A stretch of 64,000 nt of DNA from an uncultured Paracoccaceae bacterium (GCA_938028765.1 CALIZF010000039.1:1-64000); one strand, 5' to 3'. Shown: positions 1 to 8,426, counted from the first letter of the stretch. Numbers and translations are program-made. Notes: generated from the sequence alone by a model not told the origin.

Positions 1-464
1 CCACCGGATCAAGTCCTGACCCTCCTCACTCCCGTCATCAGCTTGCCCGCTGCGGCATCCTGATCAAGCAGGCCCGGGCCGAACATTACGGTGACGATCA
101 GCGCCAGCTACACCACTCCACGGGACAGCATCCAAGGTAAACGCGCGCGCCGCCCGTGCCCCCGGACGGGCCCGGAACGCCACTGCCGCCGGCACGGTGA
201 TCCGTCGTCCGCACAGGCCGAACAGAGGGCCAGGCGCGTGCCAATCCCCGGTTGTTGCGAGACCTGGGCTCGCAGCCGGGGCGGCGCGACCCGGATCGCA
301 CTCAGACAAACCCCAAGGCGAGCGGCGCAAGCCCCCCGCGGTCGTGTCCCCGTCGGTCGGTCTGCGCGGCGTGGTGCTGCCCTGCCTCCGGCGCACGCGG
401 GGCGACTGCGCGACGGACCGTCGCCCCGGTTGACGCCGCCTGCGCCGGGCGCGATCCCTCGGCC
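1..464. other. left-edge stretch without a recognisable gene
   Basis: No reading frame here resembles a known protein. One plus-strand frame is open from the window edge to a TAA at 138-140 but has no start inside the window, so it could be the last codons of an upstream gene or chance in GC-rich DNA. The open minus-strand frames run on antisense to the P450 gene and are shadows. No insertion-sequence ends or tRNA were seen. Confidence 0.4.
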
Positions 465-1646
465 ATGCAGACGCTGGAACAATCCCCGACCGACCCTGCC
501 TTCGTGCAGGACCCCTACCCTTTCTACGACCGCGCCCGCGCCGCCGGGCCGCTCGTCTACTGGGCCGATTACGGGATGCCGGCCGCCGTCAGCTACGCCG
601 CGGTCAACGCCATTCTGCGCGACCGCCGCTTCGGGCGCGAGGAGCCGGCCGAGACGCGCAAGGCCCCGCCCGCCCGGCTGGCCGCCTTCTACGCGGTCGA
701 GGACCACTCGATGCTGGAACTCGAACCGCCCCGGCACACCCGGCTGCGCGGCCTTGTCCTGCGGGCCTTCACCGCGCGGCAGATCGCGGCGCTCGCGCCC
801 GAGGTCGCGGCCCTCGCCCACCAGCTGATCGACGCGCTGCCGCCGGGGCCGGTGGACCTTCTGCCCGCCTTCGCGCAGCGCATCCCCGTGATCGTGATCG
901 CCCGCCTGCTCGGCGTGCCGGAAGGGATGGCGGACGACCTTCTGCGGTGGTCGAACGCGATGGTCGGCATGTATCAGGCCCGCCGAACCCCGGCGATGGA
1001 AGATGCGGCAGCCGCCGCCGCCGCAGAATTCGCCGCGTTCCTCCGCGGCCACGTCGCCGAACGCCGCTCGCGGCCGGCGGACGACCTGATCACCCACCTC
1101 ATCGCCGCGGAGGCCGAGGGCGACCGGCTGACGACCGACGAGCTGATCGCCACCTGCATCCTGCTTCTGAACGCGGGGCACGAGGCGACCGTGCACACGA
1201 TGGGCAACGGGATCGCGGCGCTTCTGCGCCACCGCACGCCCCCGGCCGCGCTGGCGCCCGACCGGATCGCCGCGACGGTGGAAGAGATCCTGCGCTACGA
1301 CCCGCCGCTGCACCTCTTCACCCGTTGGGCCTATGCGGATGTCGAGGTTGCGGGCCACACCTTCCGCAGGGGCGACCGTGTGGCCTGCCTGCTCGCCGCC
1401 GCCGGCCGCGATCCCCAGGTCTGGGATCGGCCCGCCCGCTTCGATCCCGGCCGGCCGGAAAAGCCGCACCTTGCCTTCGGGGCGGGCCTGCATTTCTGTG
1501 TGGGTGCCCCGCTCGCCCGGCTGGAACTGACGGTCGCGCTGCCGATCCTCTTCGCCCGGTTGCCGGGCCTGCGGCTGGTGGGGCGGCCGCGGTATGCCGA
1601 CCTCTACCATTTCCACGGTCTGGCGCGTCTGATGGTCACGGCCTGA
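465..1646 (+). CDS. cytochrome P450
   Basis: A 393-residue soluble bacterial P450, a haem monooxygenase that normally takes electrons from a ferredoxin and ferredoxin reductase. The haem-ligand signature FGAGLHFCVG is near the C-terminus with Cys345 as the thiolate ligand. The I-helix oxygen-activation motif appears as AGHEAT, and an E-x-x-R pair (EEILR) follows it. No membrane segment is present, as expected for a class I bacterial enzyme. The ATG was chosen because the product then has the usual bacterial P450 length and an N-terminus reaching the FVQDPYPFYDRAR start typical of the family. No clear Shine-Dalgarno sequence precedes it. No ferredoxin, reductase or terpene gene lies nearby, so the substrate cannot be inferred. 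Confidence 0.9.
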   Translation: MQTLEQSPTDPAFVQDPYPFYDRARAAGPLVYWADYGMPAAVSYAAVNAILRDRRFGREEPAETRKAPPARLAAFYAVEDHSMLELEPPRHTRLRGLVLRAFTARQIAALAPEVAALAHQLIDALPPGPVDLLPAFAQRIPVIVIARLLGVPEGMADDLLRWSNAMVGMYQARRTPAMEDAAAAAAAEFAAFLRGHVAERRSRPADDLITHLIAAEAEGDRLTTDELIATCILLLNAGHEATVHTMGNGIAALLRHRTPPAALAPDRIAATVEEILRYDPPLHLFTRWAYADVEVAGHTFRRGDRVACLLAAAGRDPQVWDRPARFDPGRPEKPHLAFGAGLHFCVGAPLARLELTVALPILFARLPGLRLVGRPRYADLYHFHGLARLMVTA

Positions 1647-1661
1647 AGGCGAACCGGCGCC

Positions 1662-2648
1662 TCAGGTCGCGGGCAGCCCTTCCACCTCGGCCGGCGGCAC
1701 CGGCAGGGCCGTGGGGTGGATCCGCTCCGACGGGTCGCGGCCGACGCGGCGGGCGTGGCGCAACAGGAAGATCTTGCCCCAGCCGCGCCAGTTGCCGATC
1801 ATCGGCGCATGGGGATCTGTGGGGAAGCGGGCGGGCCAGCCCGCCGGCAGCGGCAGACCCGCCGCCTCGGCCTTGCCCAGCATCCACACGAGCGGAATGT
1901 TCGACAGGGGCCGCGACCGCAGGTCGCCGGACAGCTGCCCGCCCACGTCGCCGTGCGCCCCGCGGAACCAGACCTGTTCGACGTGCCCCTGCCAGCCCGG
2001 CCGCGAGTCCCACAGCACGGGCTCGAACACCGCCCGCGTTTCGTCCAGCGCCAGCGCGTGATAGCCGCGCCGCACCGAGGGGCCGAGGTGATGGTCGTGG
2101 AAGACGTGGTTGACCTCGGTGAACTTCCATACCACGGGCAGCCGCCAGCCGAGCGCCTTCACGGTGTCGAACACGCCGACCATCTCGATCGCAACGCCGC
2201 CCGGGCCGCCGCCGTGGCAATGGAGCTGCGCGAAGGCGCGCGCGGCCTCGGACCCCGGACCGAACTGGTAATGTCGGTAGGCGGTGGTGACGTTCCGCTC
2301 GGTCGCGCTGTCGCGCCGGAGAAGGCCCACCCGGTCGATCAGCCCCGCAAGGCTGCGCACCGCATAGGCCCCGCGCGAATAGCCGAACAGCCACACCCGG
2401 TCGCCCTCGCGGTAGCGGGTGGCAAGATGCCCGTAGGCCCGGCGGATCTGGCGGTTGAGGCCGCGGCCCTGCACGACCTCGTGCAGGTGGCGCCAACCCT
2501 GCCACTGCAACCCCGGCTCGTAATAGAGCGACAGCCGCGCCCCGCCCGCGCGCGCCTCCTGCAGCAGCTTGAAGATCAGGCCGATGTTCGTCTCTTCGCC
2601 AGGGTCGAGCGAGGACATCGTTCCGTCGAGCAGGATGACGTGATCCAC
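1662..2648 (-). CDS. DUF2235 alpha/beta-hydrolase domain protein
   Basis: DUF2235 family protein of 328 residues from the GTG at 2648. The N-terminal strand VILLDGTMSS matches the family's usual opening, and GYSRGAYAVR supplies the G-x-S-x-G nucleophile elbow. DUF2235 is the catalytic domain of Tle1-type phospholipases, but many members are stand-alone proteins of unknown role, and no type VI secretion or immunity gene is near. The frame stays open upstream of this GTG to about 2750 and reads like protein (LDDILGWFRRRRG), with a strong ribosome-binding site at 2757-2764, so the true N-terminus is probably about 33 residues longer and starts at a non-standard codon. The gene follows the molybdenum hydroxylase on the same strand. 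Confidence 0.82.
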   Translation of the reverse strand: MDHVILLDGTMSSLDPGEETNIGLIFKLLQEARAGGARLSLYYEPGLQWQGWRHLHEVVQGRGLNRQIRRAYGHLATRYREGDRVWLFGYSRGAYAVRSLAGLIDRVGLLRRDSATERNVTTAYRHYQFGPGSEAARAFAQLHCHGGGPGGVAIEMVGVFDTVKALGWRLPVVWKFTEVNHVFHDHHLGPSVRRGYHALALDETRAVFEPVLWDSRPGWQGHVEQVWFRGAHGDVGGQLSGDLRSRPLSNIPLVWMLGKAEAAGLPLPAGWPARFPTDPHAPMIGNWRGWGKIFLLRHARRVGRDPSERIHPTALPVPPAEVEGLPAT

Positions 2649-2736
2649 CCCCCGTCGCTGCGCCGCCGGCGAGGGCGCAGGCGGGGCCGGCAGGGTGGTT
2701 TCGCCGCGCCGGCGGCGGAACCAGCCGAGGATGTCG

Positions 2737-5013
2737 TCAAGCTGGATCGTGGCGGGCCTCCCTCAGCCAGGTCCAGACCCGCAGGGGCGTGAAGGGCATG
2801 TCGACCGCGCCGACGCCGGCGGGGGCCAGCGCGTCGCGCACCGCATTGGCCACGGCGGCCAACGCGCCGACCGTCCCCGCCTCGCCGCAGCCCTTCATGC
2901 CGAGGGGATTGCGGGCGGACGGCACGGGGTGGGACATCAGGCGGAACATCGGCACATCCTCGGCACGCGGCAGTGCATAATCCATGAACGATGCGGCGAG
3001 AGGCTGCCCCTGCGCGTCATAGGCGGCGCGTTCCGTCACCGCCTGCCCGATCCCCTGAACGATCCCGCCGTGCACCTGCCCCTCGACCAGCTGCGGCGCC
3101 ACCAGCGTGCCGAAATCGTCCACGGCGGTGTAGCGGACGATGACCACGGCGCCGGTGTCGGGATCCACCTCCACCTCGCAGGCGTGCACCCCGTTGGGGT
3201 AGGACCGCCCCGGCAGCCTCGCGGTGGCGCGGTGGCGCAGAAGGTCGTCGCGCCCGGCCGCGCGCGCGAGGGCGGCCGCCTCGGTCAGGGTGACGGTCCG
3301 GTTCGATCCCGGCGCACGGAACGCCTGCCCGTCGAAGGCCGGAACGGCCCCGAGTTCGGCTTCGAGAAAGGCCGCAAAGGCCGGCAGCATGGCGTCCACC
3401 GCCGCAATCACGGCATTCGTCTGCACCGTCACCGACCGAGACCCGCCGGTGCCGCCGCCTGCCGGGATCAGGTCGCTGTCGCCCTGAATGACGCGGATCC
3501 GGTCGGCGGGGACCCCGGTGCGTTCGGACAGGAAGCGGGCGAAGACCGTCTCGTGCCCCTGCCCGTTCGACTGGGTCCCGACCATCAGCCGCACCGTGCC
3601 AGCGTCGTCGAAGGCGATCTCGGCCGCTTCGCTCGGGTCGCCAAGGATCGCCTCGATGTAGGCCGCGATCCCGAGGCCGCGCAGCCGCCCCCGCGCCGCC
3701 GCGGCCGTCCGCCGCGCCGGAAAGCCATCGAGGTTCGCCTCGGCCTGCAACCGGCGGATCAACCCCGCGAAATCGCCGCAATCGTAGGTCTCGCCCGAGG
3801 GCGTCCGGTAGGGGAAGGTCCGCACGACATTGCGCAGCCTGAGGTCGGCAGGATCGACGCGCAGCATCCGCGCCGCCTCGTCCATGCAGCGTTCGAGCGT
3901 ATAGATCGCCTCGGGCCGGCCCGCGCCGCGATAGGCGTCCACCTGCGTGGTGTTGGTGTAGATGCCGCGCGCCGTCACGAAGGCCGCGGGCACGGCATAG
4001 ACGCCGGTCAGCACCCGCGACGAGGCCTCGGACTGGATGAACTGCCCCAGCTGGCTGTTGTAGGCGCCGAGGTTCGCGGTGATCGCCACGCGATAGCCGA
4101 TGATGCGCAGATCGCCATCGAAGGCCAAAGCGGCCTCGGACACGAGGTCGCGCCCGGCGTTGTCGGTCAGCATCGATTCCGTCCGCTCGGCGATCCAGCG
4201 CACCGGCACGCCCAGCATCCGCGCCGCGGCGGCGATCACGACATATTCGGGATAGGCCATCGCCTTCATCCCGAAGCCGCCGCCGACGTCGGGGTTCGTC
4301 ACCCGCACCGCTGCCGGCGGCAGCCCCAGCTGGCGGGCGAGTTCCGCCTTCTGGCCCCAAACACCCTGCCCGTTCACGCAGAGGTGCAGCCGCCCGTCCT
4401 GCCATTCCGCGAAGGCGCCGCGCGGCTCCATCGCGTTGACGATCACGCGGTTGTCCTCGACGCGCAGGCGCACGACGTGGGCGGCGACGGCGAAGGCCGC
4501 CGCAACCGCAGCCTCGTCGCCGAGCGCCCAGTCGAACGCGACGTTGCCCGGCGCCTCCGCGTGGATCGCCGGTCCGCCGGGGGCGAGGTCCAGCTTGGCC
4601 GGCAGGTCATCGATGTCGAGACCCACGGCCTCGGCCGCGTCAAGCGCCTGCGCACGGGTGCCGGCGACGACGCAGGCCACAGGCTCGCCCACAAAGCGCA
4701 GGCGACCCTCCGCCAGCACCGGCCGCCGCGGTGCAGCCCCGCGCGTGCCGTCGCGATTGACGACCGTCGCACCCTTCATGGCAAGATCGACGCCCATCTC
4801 GGCCAGGCGACCGGCGGTCAGCACCGCGCGCACGCCCGGCATCGCCTCGGCCGTCGCGACGTCGAACCTGCGGATCGCGCCATGCGCGACCGGGCTGCGC
4901 ACGAACACGGCGTGCAGCGCGGCGGCGGGCGCGATGTCGTCCACGAAGCGGCCCCGCCCGGTCAGGAACCGGATGTCCTCGACGCGCCCGCCCTGCTGCC
5001 GCCCGTAAGTCAT
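2737..5013 (-). CDS. xanthine dehydrogenase-family molybdopterin-binding subunit (CoxL-like, form II)
   Basis: A 758-residue large subunit of a molybdenum hydroxylase, with the two halves expected for the family. The pterin-binding motif GGGFGMKAM lies mid-protein, and KGCGEAGTVGA near the C-terminus carries the catalytic Glu. The active-site loop reads AYRGAGRPE, the form usual in CoxL-like form II proteins rather than the AYRCSFR of true carbon monoxide dehydrogenase, so CO oxidation is unlikely. The ATG at 5013 is preferred over GTG at 5019 because a purine-rich site (AAGGGGG) sits five bases before it. The usual FAD and [2Fe-2S] partner subunits are not adjacent. The substrate is unknown; purines, aldehydes or N-heterocycles are typical of the family. 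Confidence 0.88.
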   Translation of the reverse strand: MTYGRQQGGRVEDIRFLTGRGRFVDDIAPAAALHAVFVRSPVAHGAIRRFDVATAEAMPGVRAVLTAGRLAEMGVDLAMKGATVVNRDGTRGAAPRRPVLAEGRLRFVGEPVACVVAGTRAQALDAAEAVGLDIDDLPAKLDLAPGGPAIHAEAPGNVAFDWALGDEAAVAAAFAVAAHVVRLRVEDNRVIVNAMEPRGAFAEWQDGRLHLCVNGQGVWGQKAELARQLGLPPAAVRVTNPDVGGGFGMKAMAYPEYVVIAAAARMLGVPVRWIAERTESMLTDNAGRDLVSEAALAFDGDLRIIGYRVAITANLGAYNSQLGQFIQSEASSRVLTGVYAVPAAFVTARGIYTNTTQVDAYRGAGRPEAIYTLERCMDEAARMLRVDPADLRLRNVVRTFPYRTPSGETYDCGDFAGLIRRLQAEANLDGFPARRTAAAARGRLRGLGIAAYIEAILGDPSEAAEIAFDDAGTVRLMVGTQSNGQGHETVFARFLSERTGVPADRIRVIQGDSDLIPAGGGTGGSRSVTVQTNAVIAAVDAMLPAFAAFLEAELGAVPAFDGQAFRAPGSNRTVTLTEAAALARAAGRDDLLRHRATARLPGRSYPNGVHACEVEVDPDTGAVVIVRYTAVDDFGTLVAPQLVEGQVHGGIVQGIGQAVTERAAYDAQGQPLAASFMDYALPRAEDVPMFRLMSHPVPSARNPLGMKGCGEAGTVGALAAVANAVRDALAPAGVGAVDMPFTPLRVWTWLREARHDPA
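2757..2764 (-). promoter_or_regulatory. strong ribosome-binding site for an extended DUF2235 start
   Basis: The minus strand reads GAGGGAGG here, inside the last codons of the molybdenum hydroxylase gene. Six bases downstream is ACG (2750-2748) and nine bases downstream is ATC (2747-2745), both in frame with the DUF2235 gene. No ATG, GTG or TTG is in frame between this site and 2648. The site therefore suggests initiation at a rare ACG or ATC codon, or a single-base change of an original ATG. Confidence 0.5.
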
Positions 5014-5095
5014 CGCCACCCCCTTGCAATGCCCGGGGGCAGCCTAGCGCCCCCGGCGGCCGGGTCCAGCCGGGGGGCGGCCTTGCGCGCGCCGG

Positions 5096-6238
5096 TCAGG
5101 CGTGCAGGCGCATCACCGTTTCGACAGCAAGCTCGCCGAAGCCGTTGAACCGCGTGTTCGTCGCCGTCGAATAGGCGCCAAGGCCGTGCACCAGGACGAA
5201 GTCGCCCTCGGCGATGCCCTCGGGCAGCATCACCTCGCCCGGCAGGCGGTCCACCGAATCACAGGTCGGCCCGAACACGATCCGCGGCGTGACCGGGCCG
5301 CGGCGGATGCCCTCTGGCCCCATCACCTCGATCCGGTCGATCCCGCCGATCAGCGGCAGCTCGGCCAGCGCCCCATAGACGCCGTCGTTGAGGAACACAT
5401 GCGCGCCGTCCCGCACCGCCTTGACCCGCGCAGCCAGCGTGAAGGCATCGGCCACAAGGCCGCGGCCGGGTTCGCAGACGAGGGCGGGACGGTCGGCGCC
5501 GAAGGCCTCTCCCGTCGCCCGGTCGATCAGCGCGAAGATCGCCTCAAGCGCGGGCATCATCCCCTGCAGGCGGTGCGAGGGGAAGCCCCCGCCCACGTTC
5601 AGCCGCGCGATCCGCACGCCCGCGTCCCGCGCGATCCCGGCCGCGGCGCCGATGTAGGCCAGCCAGGCTTCGGGCTCGGTGCACTGGGTGCCGGGGTGGA
5701 AGGTCAGCGCGGGCACGAAACCCGCGTCGGCGACCCGGCGCAGCAGAACCGCAGCCAGTTCCACCGTGGCCCCAAATTTCGCGCCGAAGTTGTAGGCGGC
5801 CCCGGCCACCGGCAACTTGAACCGCACGGCGATCTCGGTTCCCGCGGCGGGGACCAGCGCGATCAGCTTGTCGAGCTCGGACGCCGAATCGACCGACCAC
5901 GAGGCCACGCCATGCTCGACCCCGACGGCGATCTCTGCGCGGCTGCGCACCGGATTGTTGTAGTGCATCGCCGCCTCGGGCACGAGGCGGGCAATCATGC
6001 GGATCTCGGTCGGGCTCGCCACGTCGAAGCCGCGGATGCCGGCGGCCGCGAGGTTCTCGATCACCACGGGCTCGGGGTTCGACTTGACCGCATAGGTCAC
6101 GAGGCCCGGAAACCCGTCGAGGAACCGCCGCGCGGTCGCCTGCAGCACCTGCGGCGCGAAGAACAGCACCGGATGTTCGGGATCGTGATGCGCGAGGAAT
6201 TCGGAAGGGTGCGCCCAGATCGTCTTGGAGAGTCCCAT
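5096..6238 (-). CDS. type III PLP-dependent decarboxylase (ornithine/lysine decarboxylase family)
   Basis: A 380-residue alanine-racemase-fold decarboxylase. TYAVKSNP near the N-terminus contains the PLP-binding Lys52. FGPTCDSVD near the C-terminus contains the Cys that lies across the dimer interface in eukaryotic-type ornithine decarboxylases, and a glycine-rich LNVGGGFPSH loop binds the PLP phosphate. It should convert ornithine (possibly lysine) to putrescine (cadaverine) in the cytoplasm. The ATG is preceded by AAAGGAC at good spacing; a longer in-frame extension is discounted for that reason. The gene is divergent from an Lrp-type regulator, and its leader contains a strong stem-loop. 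Carboxynorspermidine decarboxylase is a less likely alternative. Confidence 0.88.
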   Translation of the reverse strand: MGLSKTIWAHPSEFLAHHDPEHPVLFFAPQVLQATARRFLDGFPGLVTYAVKSNPEPVVIENLAAAGIRGFDVASPTEIRMIARLVPEAAMHYNNPVRSRAEIAVGVEHGVASWSVDSASELDKLIALVPAAGTEIAVRFKLPVAGAAYNFGAKFGATVELAAVLLRRVADAGFVPALTFHPGTQCTEPEAWLAYIGAAAGIARDAGVRIARLNVGGGFPSHRLQGMMPALEAIFALIDRATGEAFGADRPALVCEPGRGLVADAFTLAARVKAVRDGAHVFLNDGVYGALAELPLIGGIDRIEVMGPEGIRRGPVTPRIVFGPTCDSVDRLPGEVMLPEGIAEGDFVLVHGLGAYSTATNTRFNGFGELAVETVMRLHA

Positions 6239-6293
6239 CGGCTTGTCCTTTCTTCGAGCCAACAGAACGCAAGTGCCTTGCCCCGGCTGAACG

Positions 6294-6323
6294 GGTTGGG
6301 AAACTCGCGCGTTTCGACCAACC
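6294..6323 (-). promoter_or_regulatory. stem-loop in the ornithine decarboxylase leader
   Basis: On the minus strand, GGTTGG pairs with CCAACC and, inside it, GAAAC pairs with GTTTC around a GCGCGA loop, with two unpaired bases on one side. The structure is in the 5' leader, about 55 bases before the decarboxylase ATG. It has no uridine tract, so it is not an ordinary intrinsic terminator. Rfam describes a speF leader RNA upstream of ornithine decarboxylase genes in alphaproteobacteria; whether this is one could not be tested here. Confidence 0.45.
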
Positions 6324-6422
6324 AGGCCAGGTGCGTATGAGCCGCCCTTTTCCTGTGATGTGAGGATCGCGCATATGGATGACAACTTCGCCAAGCGGAA
6401 GTGTGGATTTGCGGCGTGCGGT

Positions 6423-6435
6423 CGTCATAATGACG
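6423..6435. promoter_or_regulatory. palindrome, candidate Lrp-family operator
   Basis: CGTCAT-A-ATGACG is a perfect 6+1+6 inverted repeat in the gap between the decarboxylase and the divergent Lrp-type gene, 28 bases before the regulator's ATG. Lrp/AsnC proteins commonly bind short palindromes beside their own gene, so autoregulation and control of the decarboxylase are both plausible. Function is inferred from position only. Confidence 0.4.
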
Positions 6436-6463
6436 AAATACCCGGTCAATCCGCAGGTGTTGC

Positions 6464-6895
6464 ATGGACGACATGGACCGCGCGATCCTCGCGCATCTGG
6501 CTGCCGACGCCCGCATCTCGATGGCGACGCTCGCCCGCCGGCTGAAGGTCGCGCGATCGACCGTGCAGGCGCGGCTCGAAAGGCTGGAATCCTCGGGCAC
6601 CATCGTGGGATACACCGTGCGCCTCGGGGCGGCGGCGCGGGCGAACCGGATCCGCGCGACGGTGCTTCTGACGATCGAGCCGCGCGCGCTGGCGGCGATC
6701 CTGACGCGGCTGAAGGCGATGCCCGAGGTCGAGGTGGCCCACACCACCTCGGGCCGGTTCGACCTGATGCTGGGGGTCGCGGCCGAGGGAACCGCGGCGC
6801 TCGACCAGGTCCTCGACGCGATCGGGGCGATGACGGGGGTGAAGGCGTCGGAAACGCTGGTGCACCTGACGACGCGTATCGACCGGGCCGGCTGA
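6464..6895 (+). CDS. Lrp/AsnC family transcriptional regulator
   Basis: A 143-residue Lrp/AsnC regulator. Residues 1-60 form the winged helix-turn-helix, starting with the typical MDRAILAHLAADARISMATLA and continuing through a recognition helix around RSTVQARLERLE. The remainder is the ligand-binding, oligomerising domain, with a GRFDLMLGV segment typical of the family. It faces the ornithine decarboxylase across about 225 bases, so it probably senses an amino acid or polyamine and controls that gene. ATG codons at 6464 and 6473 are both possible; the first is used here. Its stop is five bases before the 3' end of the convergent tRNA-Leu gene. Confidence 0.9.
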   Translation: MDDMDRAILAHLAADARISMATLARRLKVARSTVQARLERLESSGTIVGYTVRLGAAARANRIRATVLLTIEPRALAAILTRLKAMPEVEVAHTTSGRFDLMLGVAAEGTAALDQVLDAIGAMTGVKASETLVHLTTRIDRAG

Positions 6896-6900
6896 GGCGC

Positions 6901-6986
6901 TGGTGCGGGTGGCCGGACTCGAACCGGCATGCCTTGTGGGGCGGAGGTTTTTGAAACCCCTGCGTCTACCGTTCCGCCACACCCGC
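6901..6986 (-). tRNA. tRNA-Leu (anticodon CAA)
   Basis: An 86-base class II tRNA with encoded CCA. Acceptor GCGGGTG pairs with CACCCGC. The anticodon arm is GGGGT-TTCAAAA-ACCTC with one G-U pair, giving anticodon CAA at 6953-6951 to read UUG codons. A long variable arm follows, and the T-arm is GCCGG-TTCGAGT-CCGGC. The long variable arm and anticodon agree in identifying leucine. Confidence 0.96.
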
Positions 6987-7073
6987 GCGCCTTCAGCCCT
7001 ACACGGGGCGGCCCCGCCGCTCAAGCCTGCGCGCGCAGCGGCAGGCGGGCCGCGCCGCCCACGGGCGCGGCGA

Positions 7074-8426
7074 TCAGAACATCACCCCCACAAGCCACAG
7101 GGTGATGCCGGGGAAGGCCGCGAGGATCACCGTGCGGATCAGGTCGGACGCGACGAAGGGCAACACGCCCGCGTAGGTGCGCCCCATCGGCACGTTGCGG
7201 GCCATGCCGTTGATGATGAACAGGTTCATGCCGACGGGCGGGGTGATCAGGCCGACCTCGACCACGATCAGAACGAGGATGCCGAACCAGATCGCCAGTT
7301 CCTCGGGCGACAGTCCGAAATCGACCGCAAGCAGCATCGGATAGAACACCGGCACCGTCAGCAGGATCATCGACAGGCTGTCCATGACGCACCCGAAGAC
7401 GAGATAGGCCAGAAGCACCAGCGCCAGCACCATCATCGGGCTGACGTCGAGGCCCGCCACCCAGGCCGACAGCGCCTGCGGCGCCTGGCTGAACGCGAGG
7501 AAGCTGTTGAAGATCGCCGCGCCGAACACGATGAAGAAGATCATCCCCGTCGCCTGCGCGGTGGACAGGATCGCCTCGATCAGCCCCTTGCGGTCCAGCC
7601 CCCCCTGCAGCCAGCCGTAAAGCCCCGTGGCGACCGCGCCGACCGCCGCCCCCTCGGTCGGCGTGAACAGCGCCTGCACGCCTGGGCGCACCCAGTTCCA
7701 GTCGGCGGCGATGCCGCCCATGACAAGGCCGAAGATCGCCACCACCGGCCAGATGCCGCCCAGCCGCCGCAGCCGCAGCCCCCAGGGCACCCGCGGCGCG
7801 ACCGGTCCCGCGTCGGGGCGCAGGCGCACATAGACCGCCACCGTAATCATGTAGCCGACCGCGGCGAGGATGCCCGGCACCAGGGCGGCGACGAACATCT
7901 TGACGATGTTCTGTTCGGTCAGGATCGCGTAGATCACGAGGATGACCGAGGGCGGGATAAGGATCCCCAGCGTCCCGCCAGCCGCCAGCACCCCGGTGGA
8001 CAGCGCGTCCGAATAGCCGCGCGCGCGCATCTCGGGCAACGCGACCTGCCCCATGGTCGAGGCGGTCGCCAGGCTCGACCCGCAGACGGCGCCGAACCCC
8101 GCGCAGGCCCCGACCGCCGCCATCGCCACGCCGCCCCTCCGGTGGCCGAGGAAATCCGATGCCGACCGGAACAGCGCGGCCGAGATGCCCGCACGGGTGG
8201 CGAACTGCCCCATCAGGAGGAACAGGGGCACGATCGACAGCGAATAGGAACTGAAGGTGTCGTAGGTCAGCGTCTTGAGCTGGCTCAGGGGCGCGTTGGG
8301 GTTGCCGAGCAGCACCCACATGCCCGCGAACCCCGTCGCCGCCATCGCCGCGCCGATCGGCACGCGCAGGAAGATCGCGCCGAGCATCAGCACGAAGGCG
8401 ACCAGGGCAGTCTCGGGTCCGCTCAA
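7074..8426 (-). CDS. dctM: TRAP transporter large permease subunit (DctM)
   Basis: A 450-residue inner-membrane protein with about a dozen hydrophobic segments, typical of the large TRAP permease. Family landmarks include the GSSLATASTMG stretch, the GGTLGILIPPS stretch and LITPPVGMNLFIING near the C-terminus. It uses a sodium or proton gradient to move the substrate captured by the periplasmic DctP. The TTG start overlaps the TGA stop of dctQ as TTGA, implying translational coupling; a longer upstream frame runs antisense-free through dctQ and is not needed for family length. It is the last gene of the dctP-monooxygenase-dctQ-dctM operon. Confidence 0.93.
   Translation of the reverse strand: MSGPETALVAFVLMLGAIFLRVPIGAAMAATGFAGMWVLLGNPNAPLSQLKTLTYDTFSSYSLSIVPLFLLMGQFATRAGISAALFRSASDFLGHRRGGVAMAAVGACAGFGAVCGSSLATASTMGQVALPEMRARGYSDALSTGVLAAGGTLGILIPPSVILVIYAILTEQNIVKMFVAALVPGILAAVGYMITVAVYVRLRPDAGPVAPRVPWGLRLRRLGGIWPVVAIFGLVMGGIAADWNWVRPGVQALFTPTEGAAVGAVATGLYGWLQGGLDRKGLIEAILSTAQATGMIFFIVFGAAIFNSFLAFSQAPQALSAWVAGLDVSPMMVLALVLLAYLVFGCVMDSLSMILLTVPVFYPMLLAVDFGLSPEELAIWFGILVLIVVEVGLITPPVGMNLFIINGMARNVPMGRTYAGVLPFVASDLIRTVILAAFPGITLWLVGVMF

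Noticed and set aside
1-140. Possible transposase remnant at the left edge
   Set aside because: An open frame exists, but no transposase motif or terminal repeat is recognisable.
1662-2648. Type VI secretion phospholipase effector
   Set aside because: DUF2235 occurs in Tle1 effectors, but there is no VgrG, PAAR, immunity or other secretion gene in the area.
2737-5013. Aerobic carbon monoxide dehydrogenase
   Set aside because: The active-site loop is AYRGAGR rather than AYRCSFR, and no coxM or coxS is nearby.
5102-6340. Long plus-strand frames over the decarboxylase and, similarly, 6903-8543 over dctM and 42068-45562 over soxA
   Set aside because: They are antisense shadows created by high GC at third codon positions, with odd Arg/His/Asp-rich composition and no domains.
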